From Bradyrhizobium sp. WSM1417 (lineage in GTDB: Bacteria > Pseudomonadota > Alphaproteobacteria > Rhizobiales > Xanthobacteraceae), in the NCBI RefSeq assembly GCF_000515415.1, contig NZ_KI911783.1:1664392-1728391 (forward strand): a stretch of DNA of 64,000 nt, given 5' to 3'. Every line of letters starts with the position of its first letter. Position 1 is the first letter of the stretch. A program made the position numbers and the translations under genes. This document shows positions 18,598 through 29,965 of this stretch, in pieces. The notes beneath the pieces are model-generated. The model was not told where the DNA came from and ran no database searches. It saw only the letters and a program-made list of their open reading frames with translations.

Positions 18598-18601
<4 letters not shown>

Positions 18602-19395
18602 TGGTCCTTGCTCCCGAGATAGGCCTTGATGACTTCGGGATCCGCCTGCACCTGGGCAGGCGTGCCTTCCGCGAGCTTCTTGCCGAAATTCAGTGCGACG
18701 ACGTGGTCGGCGATCGACATCACGAGGCCCATGTGATGCTCGACCAGGAGCACGGTCATGTGGCGTTCGTCGCGGATGCGGCGAATGAGATCGCCGAGCG
18801 CGTAGACTTCCTCGTGGTTGAGACCGCCGGCGGGCTCGTCGAGCAGCAGGATCTTCGGATCGGCAGCGAGCGCGCGGGCCAGCTCGACGCGCTTCTGCGT
18901 GCCGAAGGGCAGGCCCGACACGACGGTGTGGGCGACGTCCTCGAGGTCGAGATAGGCGAGGATCTCATGCACCTTCTTGTTGACGTCGCTCTCGCTGCGG
19001 CGAACCCAGGCCAGACGCAGCGAGTCGCTGATGATGTCGCTGGAGGTGCGGGCATGGGTGCCGACACGGACGTTGTCCATCACCGACAAATTCGGAAACA
19101 GCGCCACGTTCTGGAAGGTGCGACCGATGCCGATCTCCGCGATCCGGTGCGGCGGACGCGTCAGGATGCTCGCGCCCTCCATCAGGATGTCGCCGGACGA
19201 CGGCTGGTAGAGCCGCGAGAGGCAGTTGAAGAGCGTGGTCTTGCCGGCGCCGTTAGGGCCGATCAAGCCGAGGATCTGGCCCTTGTGCATGTCAAAGGAC
19301 ACGCCGTTGAGCGCGACGATGCCGCCGAACACGACGCTGACGTCGCGAACCGCGAGCAGGGGCGATGTCCCCTGCGCGAGCTGTGCCTGCGTCAT
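18598..19395 (-). CDS. livG: Liv-type ABC transporter ATP-binding protein LivG
   Basis: A 265-residue LivG-type ABC ATPase with Walker A GPNGAGKTTLFN near residues 50-61 and Walker B ILLLDEPAGGLNHEEV. The signature region is PFGTQKRVELARAL, where the usual LSGGQ is replaced by LPFGTQKR, as is common in LivG proteins. The start MTQAQLAQGTS is chosen by homology; a TTG 21 codons upstream is possible but has no better ribosome site. It is 66 bp downstream of iclR on the same strand, so the iclR promoter may read through into the transporter. Confidence 0.93.
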
Positions 19396-19461
19396 CTCGT
19401 CTCGCCCACTCTGTTCGGTGAGCGAAGGAGCGATGTGAACCGCTCTCGATGACAACAAAGG

Positions 19462-20328
19462 CTATCTGATCCCCTCGGCCACACGCGCAACTTTCCCTCC
19501 TGATTTCAGCTTTTTGCTGACGTCTTTTTTGGAATGCGGCATCAGACCCCCAAGTGCCGCTTCGATGTTCCTTACCATCGCAAGCAGACGCGGTCCAATG
19601 TCGTTGATCAAACGCTCTTCCGTGAAGCGGAATGCCGGCGCGCCGCAATTGAATGCGTAAGGACCGGTTCCGTCGTTGAGCCTGAGTGCAACGCCGGCGG
19701 CGCCGATGTCGTCGTGCCAGTCGCCGACCGAAATCGCAAATCCGTATTTCGCGACCGTTTCGCCGGAACGTTCCAGCCCGTCGCGCATCTTGGGCCAGCG
19801 GCTGCCGTAATGTTCGCGCAAGACACGAGACAGTTCCGCCCGATCGTTTTCCTCGAGCGCCCAGAAATAGGCGCGGCCCATCGCGCTGGTTGCAATCGGC
19901 ACGCGGGAGCCGACGTCAAGTTGAACGCCGACCGTCTCGCTGCCGCGGCTTTGCCCGAAATAGATCATGCTGTGACGGTCGCGGCCGCCGACGGCAACGG
20001 CTCCGCCGGTCGCGCGCATCATTTCCTCGCGGAACGGTTCGGACAAATGCCGAACGCCGAGATTGGACAAGGCGGCGTAGCCGAGCGCCATCGCGGCGGG
20101 CGCGAGCTGATATTTCTCGAAGCGGGGAACCGGCGTCAGATAGCCGAGCTTGGTCAAGGTATAGGTCAGCCGCGAAACCGTCGGCTTGGGCAAATTGGTG
20201 CGGGCTGCGATTTCCTGATTGCCAAGAAGTCCGTCACTGGGCTGGAATGCGCGCAATACGTCTAGTCCGCGGGAAAGCGCGACGACGAAATTCCGATCGG
20301 TCGCTGTCTTCTTTCCTGTACGCTTCAT
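19462..20328 (-). CDS. IclR family transcriptional regulator
   Basis: A 288-residue IclR-type regulator. The N-terminal winged helix spans about residues 15-80 (FVVALSRGLDVLRAF, LLGNQEIAARTNLPKPTVSRLTYTLTKLGYL), and the C-terminal effector-binding domain follows. MKRTGKK is taken as the start; the frame extends 34 codons further but would cross the operator-like palindrome. It is divergent from pimF and upstream of livGFHM on its own strand, so it is placed to control both uptake and catabolism. The ligand is unknown; a dicarboxylate or its CoA ester is a reasonable guess from context. Confidence 0.92.
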   Translation of the reverse strand: MKRTGKKTATDRNFVVALSRGLDVLRAFQPSDGLLGNQEIAARTNLPKPTVSRLTYTLTKLGYLTPVPRFEKYQLAPAAMALGYAALSNLGVRHLSEPFREEMMRATGGAVAVGGRDRHSMIYFGQSRGSETVGVQLDVGSRVPIATSAMGRAYFWALEENDRAELSRVLREHYGSRWPKMRDGLERSGETVAKYGFAISVGDWHDDIGAAGVALRLNDGTGPYAFNCGAPAFRFTEERLINDIGPRLLAMVRNIEAALGGLMPHSKKDVSKKLKSGGKVARVAEGIR

Positions 20329-20395
20329 CCCAGATCTGCTTCTTGCGCGGAGTCGTTGACAAGCCACGTGCTTCAAAATAACCCTGCCGTCAAGA

Positions 20396-20414
20396 TGCGG
20401 AATTAAATTCCGCA
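20396..20414. promoter_or_regulatory. Putative IclR operator, 19-bp perfect palindrome
   Basis: TGCGGAATTAAATTCCGCA is a perfect palindrome centred on A20405 in the 128-bp gap between iclR and pimF. A second half-site, TGCGAAATT, follows at 20416-20424. The layout resembles known IclR-family sites such as the E. coli IclR consensus (TGGAAATNATTTCCA). It lies about 43 bp upstream of the pimF start. Binding by the adjacent regulator is inferred. Confidence 0.7.
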
Positions 20415-20456
20415 GTGCGAAATTGAACAAAAGTTACCCCACCAAGGAGGGACACC

Positions 20457-22553
20457 GTGAGCGAAGTGGTCAAGCTTGAGCGTCATGACGAAGTCGGGAT
20501 CGTCACGGTCGACAGCCCTCCGGTCAACGCGCTGAGCGCCGCGGTTCGCGGCGGAATTCTGGAATGCATCAAGGCCGCGGTCGCCGATCCTGCCATCAAG
20601 GGCATCGTGCTGACCTGTGCCGGTCGCACCTTCATCGCGGGCGCCGACATCACCGAATTCGGCAAGCCGCCGAAGCCGCCCGCCCTCAACGACGTGCTTT
20701 CCGAGATCGAGAATTCACCGAAGCCGGTCGTCGCCGCGATCCACGGCACCGCGCTTGGCGGCGGCCTCGAGGTCGCGCTCGCCTGTCATTTCCGCGTCGC
20801 GGTGAAGGAAGCCAAGCTCGGCCTGCCCGAGGTGAAGCTCGGCCTGTTGCCGGGTGCCGGCGGCACCCAGCGCCTGCCGCGCGCAGTCGGACCGGAGCTC
20901 GCGGTCAAGATGATCGTCGGCGGTGATCCGATCGGTGCGGCGGAAGCGCTGAAGAATGGCCTGATCGAGGAGATCGTCGAGGGCCCGGCCGCCGGAGGCG
21001 AAGCCTTCGTACGAAAGCTGCTGGCTGAAAAGCGTCCGCTGCGCCGTCTGCGCGACGAAGACTCCAAGATCGCGGCGGCCAAGGCCGACCGCTCGATCTT
21101 CACCAACGCGGTCGCCGCTATGACCAAGAAGGCGCGCGGCCTGGAAGCGCCGTTCGCGGCGGCCGACGCCGTCGGCTACGCCATCGACCTGCCGTTCGAC
21201 GAGGGCCTCAAGAAGGAGCGCGAAGGTTTCCTGAAGCTCGTCGCCAGCGATCAGTCCAAGGCGCAGCGTTATGCCTTCTTCGCCGAGCGCGAGGCCAGCA
21301 AGATCGCCGGCGTTCCCGAGGGGACCAAGCCGCGGCCCGTGAACCGCGTCGCCATCCTCGGCGCCGGCACGATGGGCGGCGGCATCGCGATGTCCTTTGC
21401 CAATGCCGGCGTTCCCGTCACCCTGATCGAGACCGGCGAGGAGCAGCTCAAGCGCGGCATGGGCATCATGCAGAAGAACTGGGAAGCGACCGCAGCGCGT
21501 GGTGGCATCCCGGCGGATGCGCCCGCCAAGCGCATGGCGCTGATCAACGGCGTCGTCGGCATCGAGAACGTCGGTGATGCTGACCTGGTGATCGAGGCCG
21601 TGTTCGAGACCATGGCGGTCAAGAAAGAGGTGTTCGGCAAGCTCGACCAGTACGTCAAGCCTGGCGCCGTGCTCGCCTCCAACACCTCGTATCTGAACAT
21701 CGACGAGATCGCGAAGTCGACCAAGCGTCCGCAGGACGTGCTCGGCATGCACTTCTTCTCGCCCGCCAACGTCATGAAATTGTGCGAGATCGTGCGCGCC
21801 GACAAGACCGCGCCGGATGCCCTTGTGACCGCGGTCTCGATCGCGCGCAAAATCGCAAAGGTGCCGGCCGTGGTCGGTGTCTGCGACGGCTTTGTCGGCA
21901 ACCGCATGCTGGCCCAGCGCGGCAAGCAGTCGGAGAAGCTGCTGTTCGAAGGCGCGCTGCCGCAGCAGGTCGACGCCGTCGTGACGAAGTTCGGCATGCC
22001 GATGGGGCCGTTCGCGATGGGTGACCTCGCCGGCCTCGACATCGGCTGGCGCTCGCGCAAGGACCGCGGCATCAAGTCGGAGATCGCGGATGCGCTCTGC
22101 GAAGCCGGGCGCTTCGGCCAGAAGACCGGCAAGGGCTATTACAAATACGAAGCCGGCTCCCGTTCGGCGCTGCCGGATCCCGAAGTCGAGAAGCTGATCG
22201 ATGAGACGCTGCTGCGCATGGGCCGCAAGAAGCGCGTCGTCAGTGACGACGAGATCCTCGAGCGCATGATGTATCCGATGATCAACGAGGGCGCGAAGAT
22301 CCTGGAGGAAGGCATCGCCGCGCGCCCGTCCGACATCGACGTGGTCTGGCTCTATGGCTATGGCTGGCCGATCTACCGCGGCGGCCCGATGTTCTGGGCC
22401 GACACCGTCGGCCTCAAGCACATCGCCGATCGTCTCTCTTTCTACGCCAAGGAGACCAACGACCCCAGCCTCGAGCCCGCGCCGCTGCTGAAGAAGCTTG
22501 CGGCCGAAGGCAAGACCTTCGCTTCGCTCGCGGCGGGCTCGAAAGCGGCGTGA
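20457..22553 (+). CDS. pimF: PimF-type enoyl-CoA hydratase/3-hydroxyacyl-CoA dehydrogenase
   Basis: A 698-residue bifunctional beta-oxidation enzyme. Residues 1-190 are the enoyl-CoA hydratase domain with catalytic glutamates at E105 ([11 protein letters not shown]) and E125 ([17 protein letters not shown]). The 3-hydroxyacyl-CoA dehydrogenase part begins near 296, with the NAD motif GAGTMG at 302-307, catalytic H432 in [11 protein letters not shown] and E444. The start is GTG, with AAGGAGG 6 bp upstream. It leads a run that continues with pimA, pimC and pimD, so it is read as PimF of pimeloyl-CoA degradation. FadJ-like general function is the alternative; the name rests on context and recalled similarity. 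Confidence 0.9.
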   Translation: MSEVVKLERHDEVGIVTVDSPPVNALSAAVRGGILECIKAAVADPAIKGIVLTCAGRTFIAGADITEFGKPPKPPALNDVLSEIENSPKPVVAAIHGTALGGGLEVALACHFRVAVKEAKLGLPEVKLGLLPGAGGTQRLPRAVGPELAVKMIVGGDPIGAAEALKNGLIEEIVEGPAAGGEAFVRKLLAEKRPLRRLRDEDSKIAAAKADRSIFTNAVAAMTKKARGLEAPFAAADAVGYAIDLPFDEGLKKEREGFLKLVASDQSKAQRYAFFAEREASKIAGVPEGTKPRPVNRVAILGAGTMGGGIAMSFANAGVPVTLIETGEEQLKRGMGIMQKNWEATAARGGIPADAPAKRMALINGVVGIENVGDADLVIEAVFETMAVKKEVFGKLDQYVKPGAVLASNTSYLNIDEIAKSTKRPQDVLGMHFFSPANVMKLCEIVRADKTAPDALVTAVSIARKIAKVPAVVGVCDGFVGNRMLAQRGKQSEKLLFEGALPQQVDAVVTKFGMPMGPFAMGDLAGLDIGWRSRKDRGIKSEIADALCEAGRFGQKTGKGYYKYEAGSRSALPDPEVEKLIDETLLRMGRKKRVVSDDEILERMMYPMINEGAKILEEGIAARPSDIDVVWLYGYGWPIYRGGPMFWADTVGLKHIADRLSFYAKETNDPSLEPAPLLKKLAAEGKTFASLAAGSKAA

Positions 22554-22607
22554 TTGGATTGGGCTCGGTGACTGCGAACACCTTTGCCAGGGCAAGGCTC
22601 TCTCCGT

Positions 22608-22711
22608 TCCCTCCCCCCTTGTGGGGGAGGGTCAGGGAGGGGGGTAGCCCCGGGCGGGGTCCGAGTTCGTGGTACCCCCTTTCCCCAACCCTTCCCCACA
22701 AGGGGGGAGGG
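22608..22711. repeat. Palindromic intergenic repeat (family C)
   Basis: Opposed GC-rich arms (CCCTCCCCCCTTGTGGGGGAGGG type at the left, CCCCACAAGGGGGGAGGG type at the right) fill most of the 206-bp gap between pimF and pimA. The organisation is the same as at 2224-2371. Confidence 0.8.
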
Positions 22712-22759
22712 AGCCCGTCTGTCCGTGCCGGCCTCACGTTTGCAGAGTAAGAACCGTTA

Positions 22760-24442
<1,683 letters not shown>

Positions 24443-24500
24443 TCGAGATCGGGTACGTCGTGATGAGGGCCCCGGGAGTGTTCGAGGTGTTGCAATAGCC

Positions 24501-24620
24501 GTCGTTCCGGCGAAAGCCGGGACCCATACTCCGCAGCCGGAGTTTGGGGCACAGGCGATGTTGACCTGTGGAAGACAATGAAGACTTGTGGTTATGGGTT
24601 CCGGCCTTCGCCGGGACGAC
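24501..24620. repeat. 120-bp palindromic-ended repeat (family A)
   Basis: Ends are GTCGTTCCGGCGAAAGCCGG and CCGGCCTTCGCCGGGACGAC, near reverse complements that each also fold on themselves. The inner flanks ACCCATACTCCGCAG and TTGTGGTTATGGG match the copy at 29797-29917, while the core differs. It lies between pimA and pimC. Confidence 0.85.
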
Positions 24621-24646
24621 GATGAGAAGCTGGACAGGAGGATCCG

Positions 24647-25837
24647 ATGGATCTCGCATTCACGAAAGAAGAGCAGGCGTTTCGCGAGGAAGTGCGGTCA
24701 TTCTTCCGCGACAACGTGCCGCCGGATACGCGGCGCAAGCTGGTCGAGGGCCGCCACCTCTCGAAGGACGAGATGGTCACGTGGTGGCGCATCCTCAACA
24801 AGAAGGGCTGGGGCGTCAGCCACTGGCCGAAGCAATATGGCGGCACCGGCTGGACCTCCGTGCAGCACTATATCTTCAACGAGGAGTTGCAGTCCTATCC
24901 GGCGCCGCAGCCGCTCGCCTTCGGCGTCAGCATGGTCGGTCCTGTCATCTATACCTTCGGCAATGAACAGCAGAAGAAGCAGTATCTGCCCCGCATCGCC
25001 AATGTCGACGATTGGTGGTGCCAGGGTTTCTCCGAGCCCGGCTCCGGCTCCGACCTCGCCTCGCTCAAGACCAAGGCCGAGCGCAAGGGCGACAAGTGGA
25101 TCATTAACGGCCAGAAGACCTGGACCACGCTCGCCCAGCACGCCGACATGATCTTCTGCCTCTGCCGCACCGATCCCAGCGCCAAGAAGCAGATGGGCAT
25201 TTCCTTTATCGTGTTCTCGATGAAGTCCAAGGGCGTGACGGTGCGCCCGATCCAGACCATCGACGGTGGCGTCGAGGTCAACGAGGTCTTCTTCGACGAC
25301 GTCGAAGTGCCCTACGAGAACCTGATCGGCGAGGAGAACAAGGGCTGGGACTACGCGAAATTCCTGCTCGGCAATGAGCGCACCGGCATCGCCCGGGTCG
25401 GCGTCTCCAAGGAGCGGCTCCGCCGCATCCGCGATCTCGCCGGTAAGGTCGAATCCGGCGGCAAGCCGATCATCCAGGACGCGGCCTTCCGCGACAAGCT
25501 CGCGGCCTGCGAGATCGAGCTCAAGGCGCTCGAGCTGACGCAGCTCCGCGTCGTCGCCGATGAAGGCAAGCACGGCAAGGGCAAGCCCAATCCGGCGTCG
25601 TCAGTGCTGAAGATCAAGGGCTCCGAGATCCAGCAGACCACCACCGAACTGTTGATGGAAGTGATCGGCCCCTTCGCCGCGCCTTACGACGTGCACGGCG
25701 ACGACGGCTCGAACGAAGCCATGGACTGGACCGCCCAGATCGCGCCGAGCTACTTCAACAACCGCAAGGTCTCAATCTACGGCGGCTCCAACGAGATCCA
25801 GCGCAACATCATCGCCAAGGCGGTGCTGGGACTGTGA
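24647..25837 (+). CDS. pimC: Pimeloyl-CoA dehydrogenase large subunit (acyl-CoA dehydrogenase)
   Basis: A 396-residue FAD-dependent acyl-CoA dehydrogenase. It starts MDLAFTKEEQAFREEVRSFF and carries the family signatures WCQGFSEPGSGSDLASL near residues 120-136 and QIAPSYFNNRKVSIYGGSNEIQRNIIAKAVLGL at the C-terminus. AGGAGG stands 6-8 bp before the ATG. Paired with the next gene, it matches the two-subunit PimC/PimD enzyme that oxidises pimeloyl-CoA to the 2-enoyl-CoA. Specificity is inferred from cluster layout. Confidence 0.92.
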   Translation: MDLAFTKEEQAFREEVRSFFRDNVPPDTRRKLVEGRHLSKDEMVTWWRILNKKGWGVSHWPKQYGGTGWTSVQHYIFNEELQSYPAPQPLAFGVSMVGPVIYTFGNEQQKKQYLPRIANVDDWWCQGFSEPGSGSDLASLKTKAERKGDKWIINGQKTWTTLAQHADMIFCLCRTDPSAKKQMGISFIVFSMKSKGVTVRPIQTIDGGVEVNEVFFDDVEVPYENLIGEENKGWDYAKFLLGNERTGIARVGVSKERLRRIRDLAGKVESGGKPIIQDAAFRDKLAACEIELKALELTQLRVVADEGKHGKGKPNPASSVLKIKGSEIQQTTTELLMEVIGPFAAPYDVHGDDGSNEAMDWTAQIAPSYFNNRKVSIYGGSNEIQRNIIAKAVLGL

Positions 25838-25856
25838 TCGATTGAATACAGGACGC

Positions 25857-25954
25857 TGTCGTCCCCCGCGAAGGCGGGGGACCCGGTACGCCGCGGCGGT
25901 CGAGAGTCCCACAGACGCTTGCGTTTACTGGATCCCCGCATTCGCGGGGATGAC
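25857..25954. repeat. Palindromic intergenic repeat (family A variant)
   Basis: The left arm GTCGTCCCCCGCGAAGGCGG and right arm CCCCGCATTCGCGGGGATGAC flank a unique core that includes GGTACGCCGCGGCGG and ACTGGATC. It fills the gap between pimC and pimD. Confidence 0.75.
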
Positions 25955-26004
25955 ATTTGAGGGTGAGGCGACGGCAGGGCAATCCCGCCGATTTGGAGAG
26001 AGAC

Positions 26005-27147
26005 ATGGATTTTGATCTGAACGAGGAGCAGCGGCTTCTCAAGGAAAGCATCGACGGCCTCTTGACCGATTCCTACGATTTCGAGAGCCGCAAGAAGTAC
26101 ATGAAGGAGAAGGGCGGCTGGAGCAAAGCCGTTTGGGGCAAGCTCGCCGAGCAGGGCCTGCTCGGTCTGCCCTTCGCGGAGGCCGATGGCGGCTTCGGCG
26201 GCGGCGGCGTCGAGACCATGATCGTGATGGAAGCGCTCGGCAAGGCGCTGGTGCTCGAGCCTTATCTCGCAACCGTCGTGATCGGCGGCGGCTTCCTGCG
26301 CCACGCGGGCAGCGATGCGCAGAAGGCCGCGCATGTGCCCGGCATCGTCGACGGCGGCAAGACGCTCGCCTTTGCCCAGCTCGAGAAGAACTCGCGCTAC
26401 GATCTCTTCGACGTCTCCACGACGGCGAAGAAGAAGGGCGAGGGTTGGGTCATCGACGGCGAGAAGTTCGTCGTGCTCAACGGCGAGAACGCAGATACCC
26501 TGATCGTGACCGCGCGCACCAGGGGCGAGCGCCGCGACAAGAGCGGCATCGGCGTGTTCCTGGTGCCGGCCGATGCCAAGGGCGTCGCCAAGAAGTCGTA
26601 CCCGACCCAGGACGGTCTGCACGCCGCCGACATCACCTTCACCGGCGTCGAGATCGGTGCCGATGCAGTGCTCGGCAATCCCGATGATTCGCTCGCGCTG
26701 ATCGAGCGTGTGGTCGACGAAGCTCGCATCGCGCTCTGCGCCGAAGCGGTCGGCCTGATGGACGAGTCGCTGAAGACAACAGTCGAGTACATCAAGACGC
26801 GCAAGCAGTTCGGCGTGCCGATCGGCTCGTTCCAGTCGCTGCAGCACCGCGCCTCCGACATGTTCGTCGCCGCCGAGCAGGCGCGATCGATGTCGATGTT
26901 CGCGACCATGGCTGCTGATTTCGAGGACGCCAAGGAGCGCAGCAACGCCGTTGCCGCGGCCAAGGTGCAGATCGGCAAATCGCTGAAGTTCGTCGGACAG
27001 CAGGCGATCCAGCTCCACGGCGGCATCGGCATGACCATGGAGGCGAAGATCGGCCACTACTTCAAGCGCCTGACCATGATCGAGAACTCGTTCGGCGACA
27101 CCGACTACCACCAGCGCCGCGTGGCGGATGGTGGCGGGTTGATCTAG
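26005..27147 (+). CDS. pimD: Pimeloyl-CoA dehydrogenase small subunit (acyl-CoA dehydrogenase)
   Basis: A 380-residue acyl-CoA dehydrogenase paralogue. The start MDFDLNEEQRLLKESIDGLL has GGAGAG just upstream; a frame extending 16 codons further has no support. The FAD-domain region TRKQFGVPIGSFQSLQHRASDMFVAAEQARSM near residues 270-300 and the C-terminal GGIGMTMEAKIGHYFKRL are typical. The C-terminus lacks the YGGSNEIQR segment present in the large subunit, as expected for the second member of a heteromeric pair. It probably forms a complex with PimC. Confidence 0.92.
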   Translation: MDFDLNEEQRLLKESIDGLLTDSYDFESRKKYMKEKGGWSKAVWGKLAEQGLLGLPFAEADGGFGGGGVETMIVMEALGKALVLEPYLATVVIGGGFLRHAGSDAQKAAHVPGIVDGGKTLAFAQLEKNSRYDLFDVSTTAKKKGEGWVIDGEKFVVLNGENADTLIVTARTRGERRDKSGIGVFLVPADAKGVAKKSYPTQDGLHAADITFTGVEIGADAVLGNPDDSLALIERVVDEARIALCAEAVGLMDESLKTTVEYIKTRKQFGVPIGSFQSLQHRASDMFVAAEQARSMSMFATMAADFEDAKERSNAVAAAKVQIGKSLKFVGQQAIQLHGGIGMTMEAKIGHYFKRLTMIENSFGDTDYHQRRVADGGGLI

Positions 27148-27160
27148 CCGCAAGGTCGCT

Positions 27161-27264
27161 GTCATCCCCCGCGTAGGCGGGGGATCCAGTACGCTGCGGC
27201 TTCTCGGTTCTAGCCGCGCCTGCTCTGGAATACTGGATCGCCCGGTCGAGCCGGGCGATGACGA
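27161..27264. repeat. Palindromic intergenic repeat (family A variant)
   Basis: The left arm GTCATCCCCCGCGTAGGCGG(GGG) and right arm CGCCCGGTCGAGCCGGGCG followed by ATGACGAC enclose a core with GATCCAGTACGCTGCGGC and TACTGGATC. It lies between pimD and the dehydrogenase gene. Confidence 0.75.
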
Positions 27265-27297
27265 CTGAACAAGTGGCCTCAACGGAGCCCAACAACA

Positions 27298-28071
27298 ATG
27301 AAAAACACCCCGTTCGATCTCACCGGCAAGGTCGCCGTGGTCACCGGCTCCAGCCGCGGCATCGGCCGCTCCTCCGCCGAACTGCTCGCAAAGCTCGGCG
27401 CCAAAGTGGTGGTCTCCTCGCGCAAGGCCGACGCCTGCAAGGCAGTCGCCGACGGCATCAAGGCGGCCGGTGGTGACGCCACCGTCATCCCCTGCAACAT
27501 CGCGCGCAAGCAAGAGGTCGAGGCGCTGATCGCGGGTGCGACCAAGCACTACGGCAAGATCGACATCCTCGTCTGCAACGCCGCGGTCAACCCGTATTAC
27601 GGCCCGCTGCTCGACATCACCGACGAGGCCTTCGACAAGATCATGGGCAGCAACGTCAAGAGCAACATCTGGCTCTCCGCGCTGGCGATCCCGCAGATGG
27701 CCGAGCGTGGCAACGGCTCCGTGATCATCATCTCCTCGATCGGCGGCCTGCGTGGTTCGACCGTGATCGGCGCCTACGGCATCTCCAAGGCCGCCGACTT
27801 CGCATTATGTCGTTCGCTCGCCGGCGAATGGGGCCCGAAAGGCGTCCGCGTCAACTGCATCGCGCCCGGCCTCGTCAAGACCGACTTCGCCCGCGCGCTG
27901 TGGGAAGACGAAGAGAATCTAAAACGCCGCACCGCGACCACGCCGCTTCGCCGCATCGGCGAACCCGACGAAATCGCGGGCGCAGTCGCCTACCTCGCCT
28001 CCGACGCGTCGAGCTTCATGACGGGACAGACCATCGTCATCGACGGCGGCGTGACCACGGCGGCGGTGTAG
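27298..28071 (+). CDS. Short-chain dehydrogenase/reductase (SDR)
   Basis: A 257-residue classical SDR with an NAD(P)-binding TGSSRGIG at 16-23, NAA at about 94-96, a catalytic Ser near 147, and Y160-x-x-x-K164. The C-terminus ends [12 protein letters not shown], typical of the family. It is the fifth gene of the pim run, where a thiolase (pimB) would be expected in other clusters. It may act on a hydroxyacyl-CoA or a side product of alicyclic ring cleavage. The substrate cannot be assigned. Confidence 0.92.
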   Translation: MKNTPFDLTGKVAVVTGSSRGIGRSSAELLAKLGAKVVVSSRKADACKAVADGIKAAGGDATVIPCNIARKQEVEALIAGATKHYGKIDILVCNAAVNPYYGPLLDITDEAFDKIMGSNVKSNIWLSALAIPQMAERGNGSVIIISSIGGLRGSTVIGAYGISKAADFALCRSLAGEWGPKGVRVNCIAPGLVKTDFARALWEDEENLKRRTATTPLRRIGEPDEIAGAVAYLASDASSFMTGQTIVIDGGVTTAAV

Positions 28072-28111
28072 GCTTCGCACCACTTGCAATTGCACCGAGG
28101 CGGCGTTTCAC

Positions 28112-28147
28112 TTACCCTCCCCTGGAGGACCCTCCATGGGAGGGTAA
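28112..28147. repeat. Short hairpin repeat (family C-like)
   Basis: TTACCCTCCC and GGGAGGGTAA form perfect outer arms, and TGGAGG/CCTCCA extends the stem with a single mismatch, giving a 36-bp hairpin. It lies between the dehydrogenase and glycerol kinase genes and may end or process the pim transcript. Confidence 0.7.
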
Positions 28148-28235
28148 GCGAGCCAGCCTTGACCTTCCGCCTCCAATCCGCTCCCCTTTGGCACGACACA
28201 ATGACCCTCTCCAGGGTAACGCCAGGGTAGCTTCC

Positions 28236-29738
28236 ATGTCTTTCGTCCTCGCCATCGACCAGGGCACCACCTCCTCGCGCGCGATCGTGTTTCGCGGCGA
28301 CATTTCCATCGCGGCGAAGGCGCAAGCCGAGTTTCCGCAGCATTTCCCCGCCTCGGGCTGGGTCGAGCACGAGCCCGAGGACATCTGGACCTCGACCGTG
28401 ACGGTCTGCCGCGACGCGATCGCGCAGGCGGGCATCAGCGCAAAGGACATCGCCGCGATCGGCATCACCAACCAGCGCGAGACCACCGTGGTGTGGGACC
28501 GCGCCACCGGGCAGGCCGTGCACCGCGCCATCGTCTGGCAGGACCGCCGCACCGCCGACATCTGCGCCAGACTGAAAGCCGACGGCCGCGAGCCCGTGAT
28601 CTCGCAGAAGACCGGCCTGATCATCGATCCCTATTTCTCCGGCACCAAGGTCGCCTGGATTCTCGACCACGTCCCCGGCGCGCGGTCGCGTGCCGCGCGC
28701 GGCGAGCTGATGTTCGGCACCGTCGATTGCTATCTGCTGTGGCGCCTCACCGGCGGCAAGGTGCACGCCACCGACGCCACCAACGCCTCGCGCACGCTGC
28801 TGTTCAACATCCACACCGGCGAGTGGGACGACGAGCTCTTGGAGATCATCGGCGTTCCGCGCTCGATGCTGCCCGAGGTGAAGGATTCCTCCGCCCGCTT
28901 CGGCGAGAGCACGCCGGACCTGTTCGGCGGCGCGATTGCGATCTGCGGCATCGCCGGCGACCAGCAGGCCGCGACCATCGGCCAGGCCTGCTTCCGTCCG
29001 GGCATGATGAAGTCGACCTACGGCACCGGCTGCTTCGCCCTGCTCAACACCGGCACCACGCCCGTGGCCTCGAAGAACAAGCTGCTCACCACCATCGCCT
29101 ACCAGCTCGGCGGCAAACGTACCTACGCGCTCGAAGGCTCGATCTTCGTCGCGGGCTCGGCGGTACAGTGGCTGCGCGACGGCCTCGGCATCATCAAGCA
29201 CGCCGCCGAGACCGGACCTCTCGCCGATCAGTCGGACTCGATGCAGAGCGTCTATCTCGTCCCGGCCTTCGTCGGCATGGGCGCACCATACTGGAATCCG
29301 CGCGTCCGCGGCGCGCTGTTCGGCCTCACCCGCAACACCGGCCCGGCCGAGCTCGCCCACGCTGCGCTGGAAAGCGTCTGCTACCAGACCTTTGATCTCT
29401 GGGCCGCGATGCGCGCGGACTGGCCGAGCTCGGAAACGGCCAGCGTCGTGCTGCGCGTCGACGGCGGCATGACCGCATCCGACTGGACCATGCAGCGCCT
29501 CGCCGACCTGCTCGACGCGCCGGTCGATCGCCCGGTGATCCAGGAGACCACGGCGCTCGGCGCCGCCTATCTCGCGGGCCTCCAGGCCGGAGTCTATCCC
29601 GAGCCGACCAAATTCGCCGACAACTGGCGCCTCGAGCACCGCTTCAAGCCGAACATGAGTCAGGCCACGCGCGAGCGGAAGCTGGCGGGATGGACAAGGG
29701 CGGTGAAGGGCGTGCTCGCGAGCGACGAGGGGGAATAG
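28236..29738 (+). CDS. glpK: Glycerol kinase
   Basis: A 500-residue FGGY-family kinase phosphorylating glycerol to sn-glycerol-3-phosphate with ATP. The N-terminus [16 protein letters not shown] is the phosphate-1 motif, [16 protein letters not shown] and [10 protein letters not shown] are glycerol kinase hallmarks, and [12 protein letters not shown] and the DGGMTASDW region mark the ATPase domain. Length equals that of other GlpK proteins. The start [10 protein letters not shown] is chosen; longer frames upstream overlap the SDR gene. No glpD or glpF is adjacent, so the gene stands apart from a glycerol operon here. Confidence 0.97.
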   Translation: MSFVLAIDQGTTSSRAIVFRGDISIAAKAQAEFPQHFPASGWVEHEPEDIWTSTVTVCRDAIAQAGISAKDIAAIGITNQRETTVVWDRATGQAVHRAIVWQDRRTADICARLKADGREPVISQKTGLIIDPYFSGTKVAWILDHVPGARSRAARGELMFGTVDCYLLWRLTGGKVHATDATNASRTLLFNIHTGEWDDELLEIIGVPRSMLPEVKDSSARFGESTPDLFGGAIAICGIAGDQQAATIGQACFRPGMMKSTYGTGCFALLNTGTTPVASKNKLLTTIAYQLGGKRTYALEGSIFVAGSAVQWLRDGLGIIKHAAETGPLADQSDSMQSVYLVPAFVGMGAPYWNPRVRGALFGLTRNTGPAELAHAALESVCYQTFDLWAAMRADWPSSETASVVLRVDGGMTASDWTMQRLADLLDAPVDRPVIQETTALGAAYLAGLQAGVYPEPTKFADNWRLEHRFKPNMSQATRERKLAGWTRAVKGVLASDEGE

Positions 29739-29796
29739 GCGGCGGGAGCGATCACGCTGACTCCGAGGCGAACGGCGACGCATCCACAAGCACACT

Positions 29797-29917
29797 GTCG
29801 TCCCGGCGAAGGCCGGGACCCATACTCCGCAGCTGACGTTGTGAACGGGACTCGTCGTTCAACGCCGCAAAACAATTTATACTCGTGGTTATGGGTCTCG
29901 GCCTTCGCCGGGACGAC
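29797..29917. repeat. 121-bp palindromic-ended repeat (family A)
   Basis: Ends GTCGTCCCGGCGAAGGCCGG and CGGCCTTCGCCGGGACGAC are near-perfect inverted repeats. The flanks match the 24501-24620 copy over about 35 bp on each side, and the overall lengths agree within one base, but the cores share little. Confidence 0.85.
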
Positions 29918-29965
29918 ACTGATTGTATGGCCGCCGCCTTGGCCTGAACTGAACGAGTCAGCCCC

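Noticed and set aside
20715-22595. A 626-codon open frame antisense to pimF
   Set aside because: The plus-strand protein has every catalytic motif of a hydratase/dehydrogenase, whereas the antisense frame has no recognisable domain.
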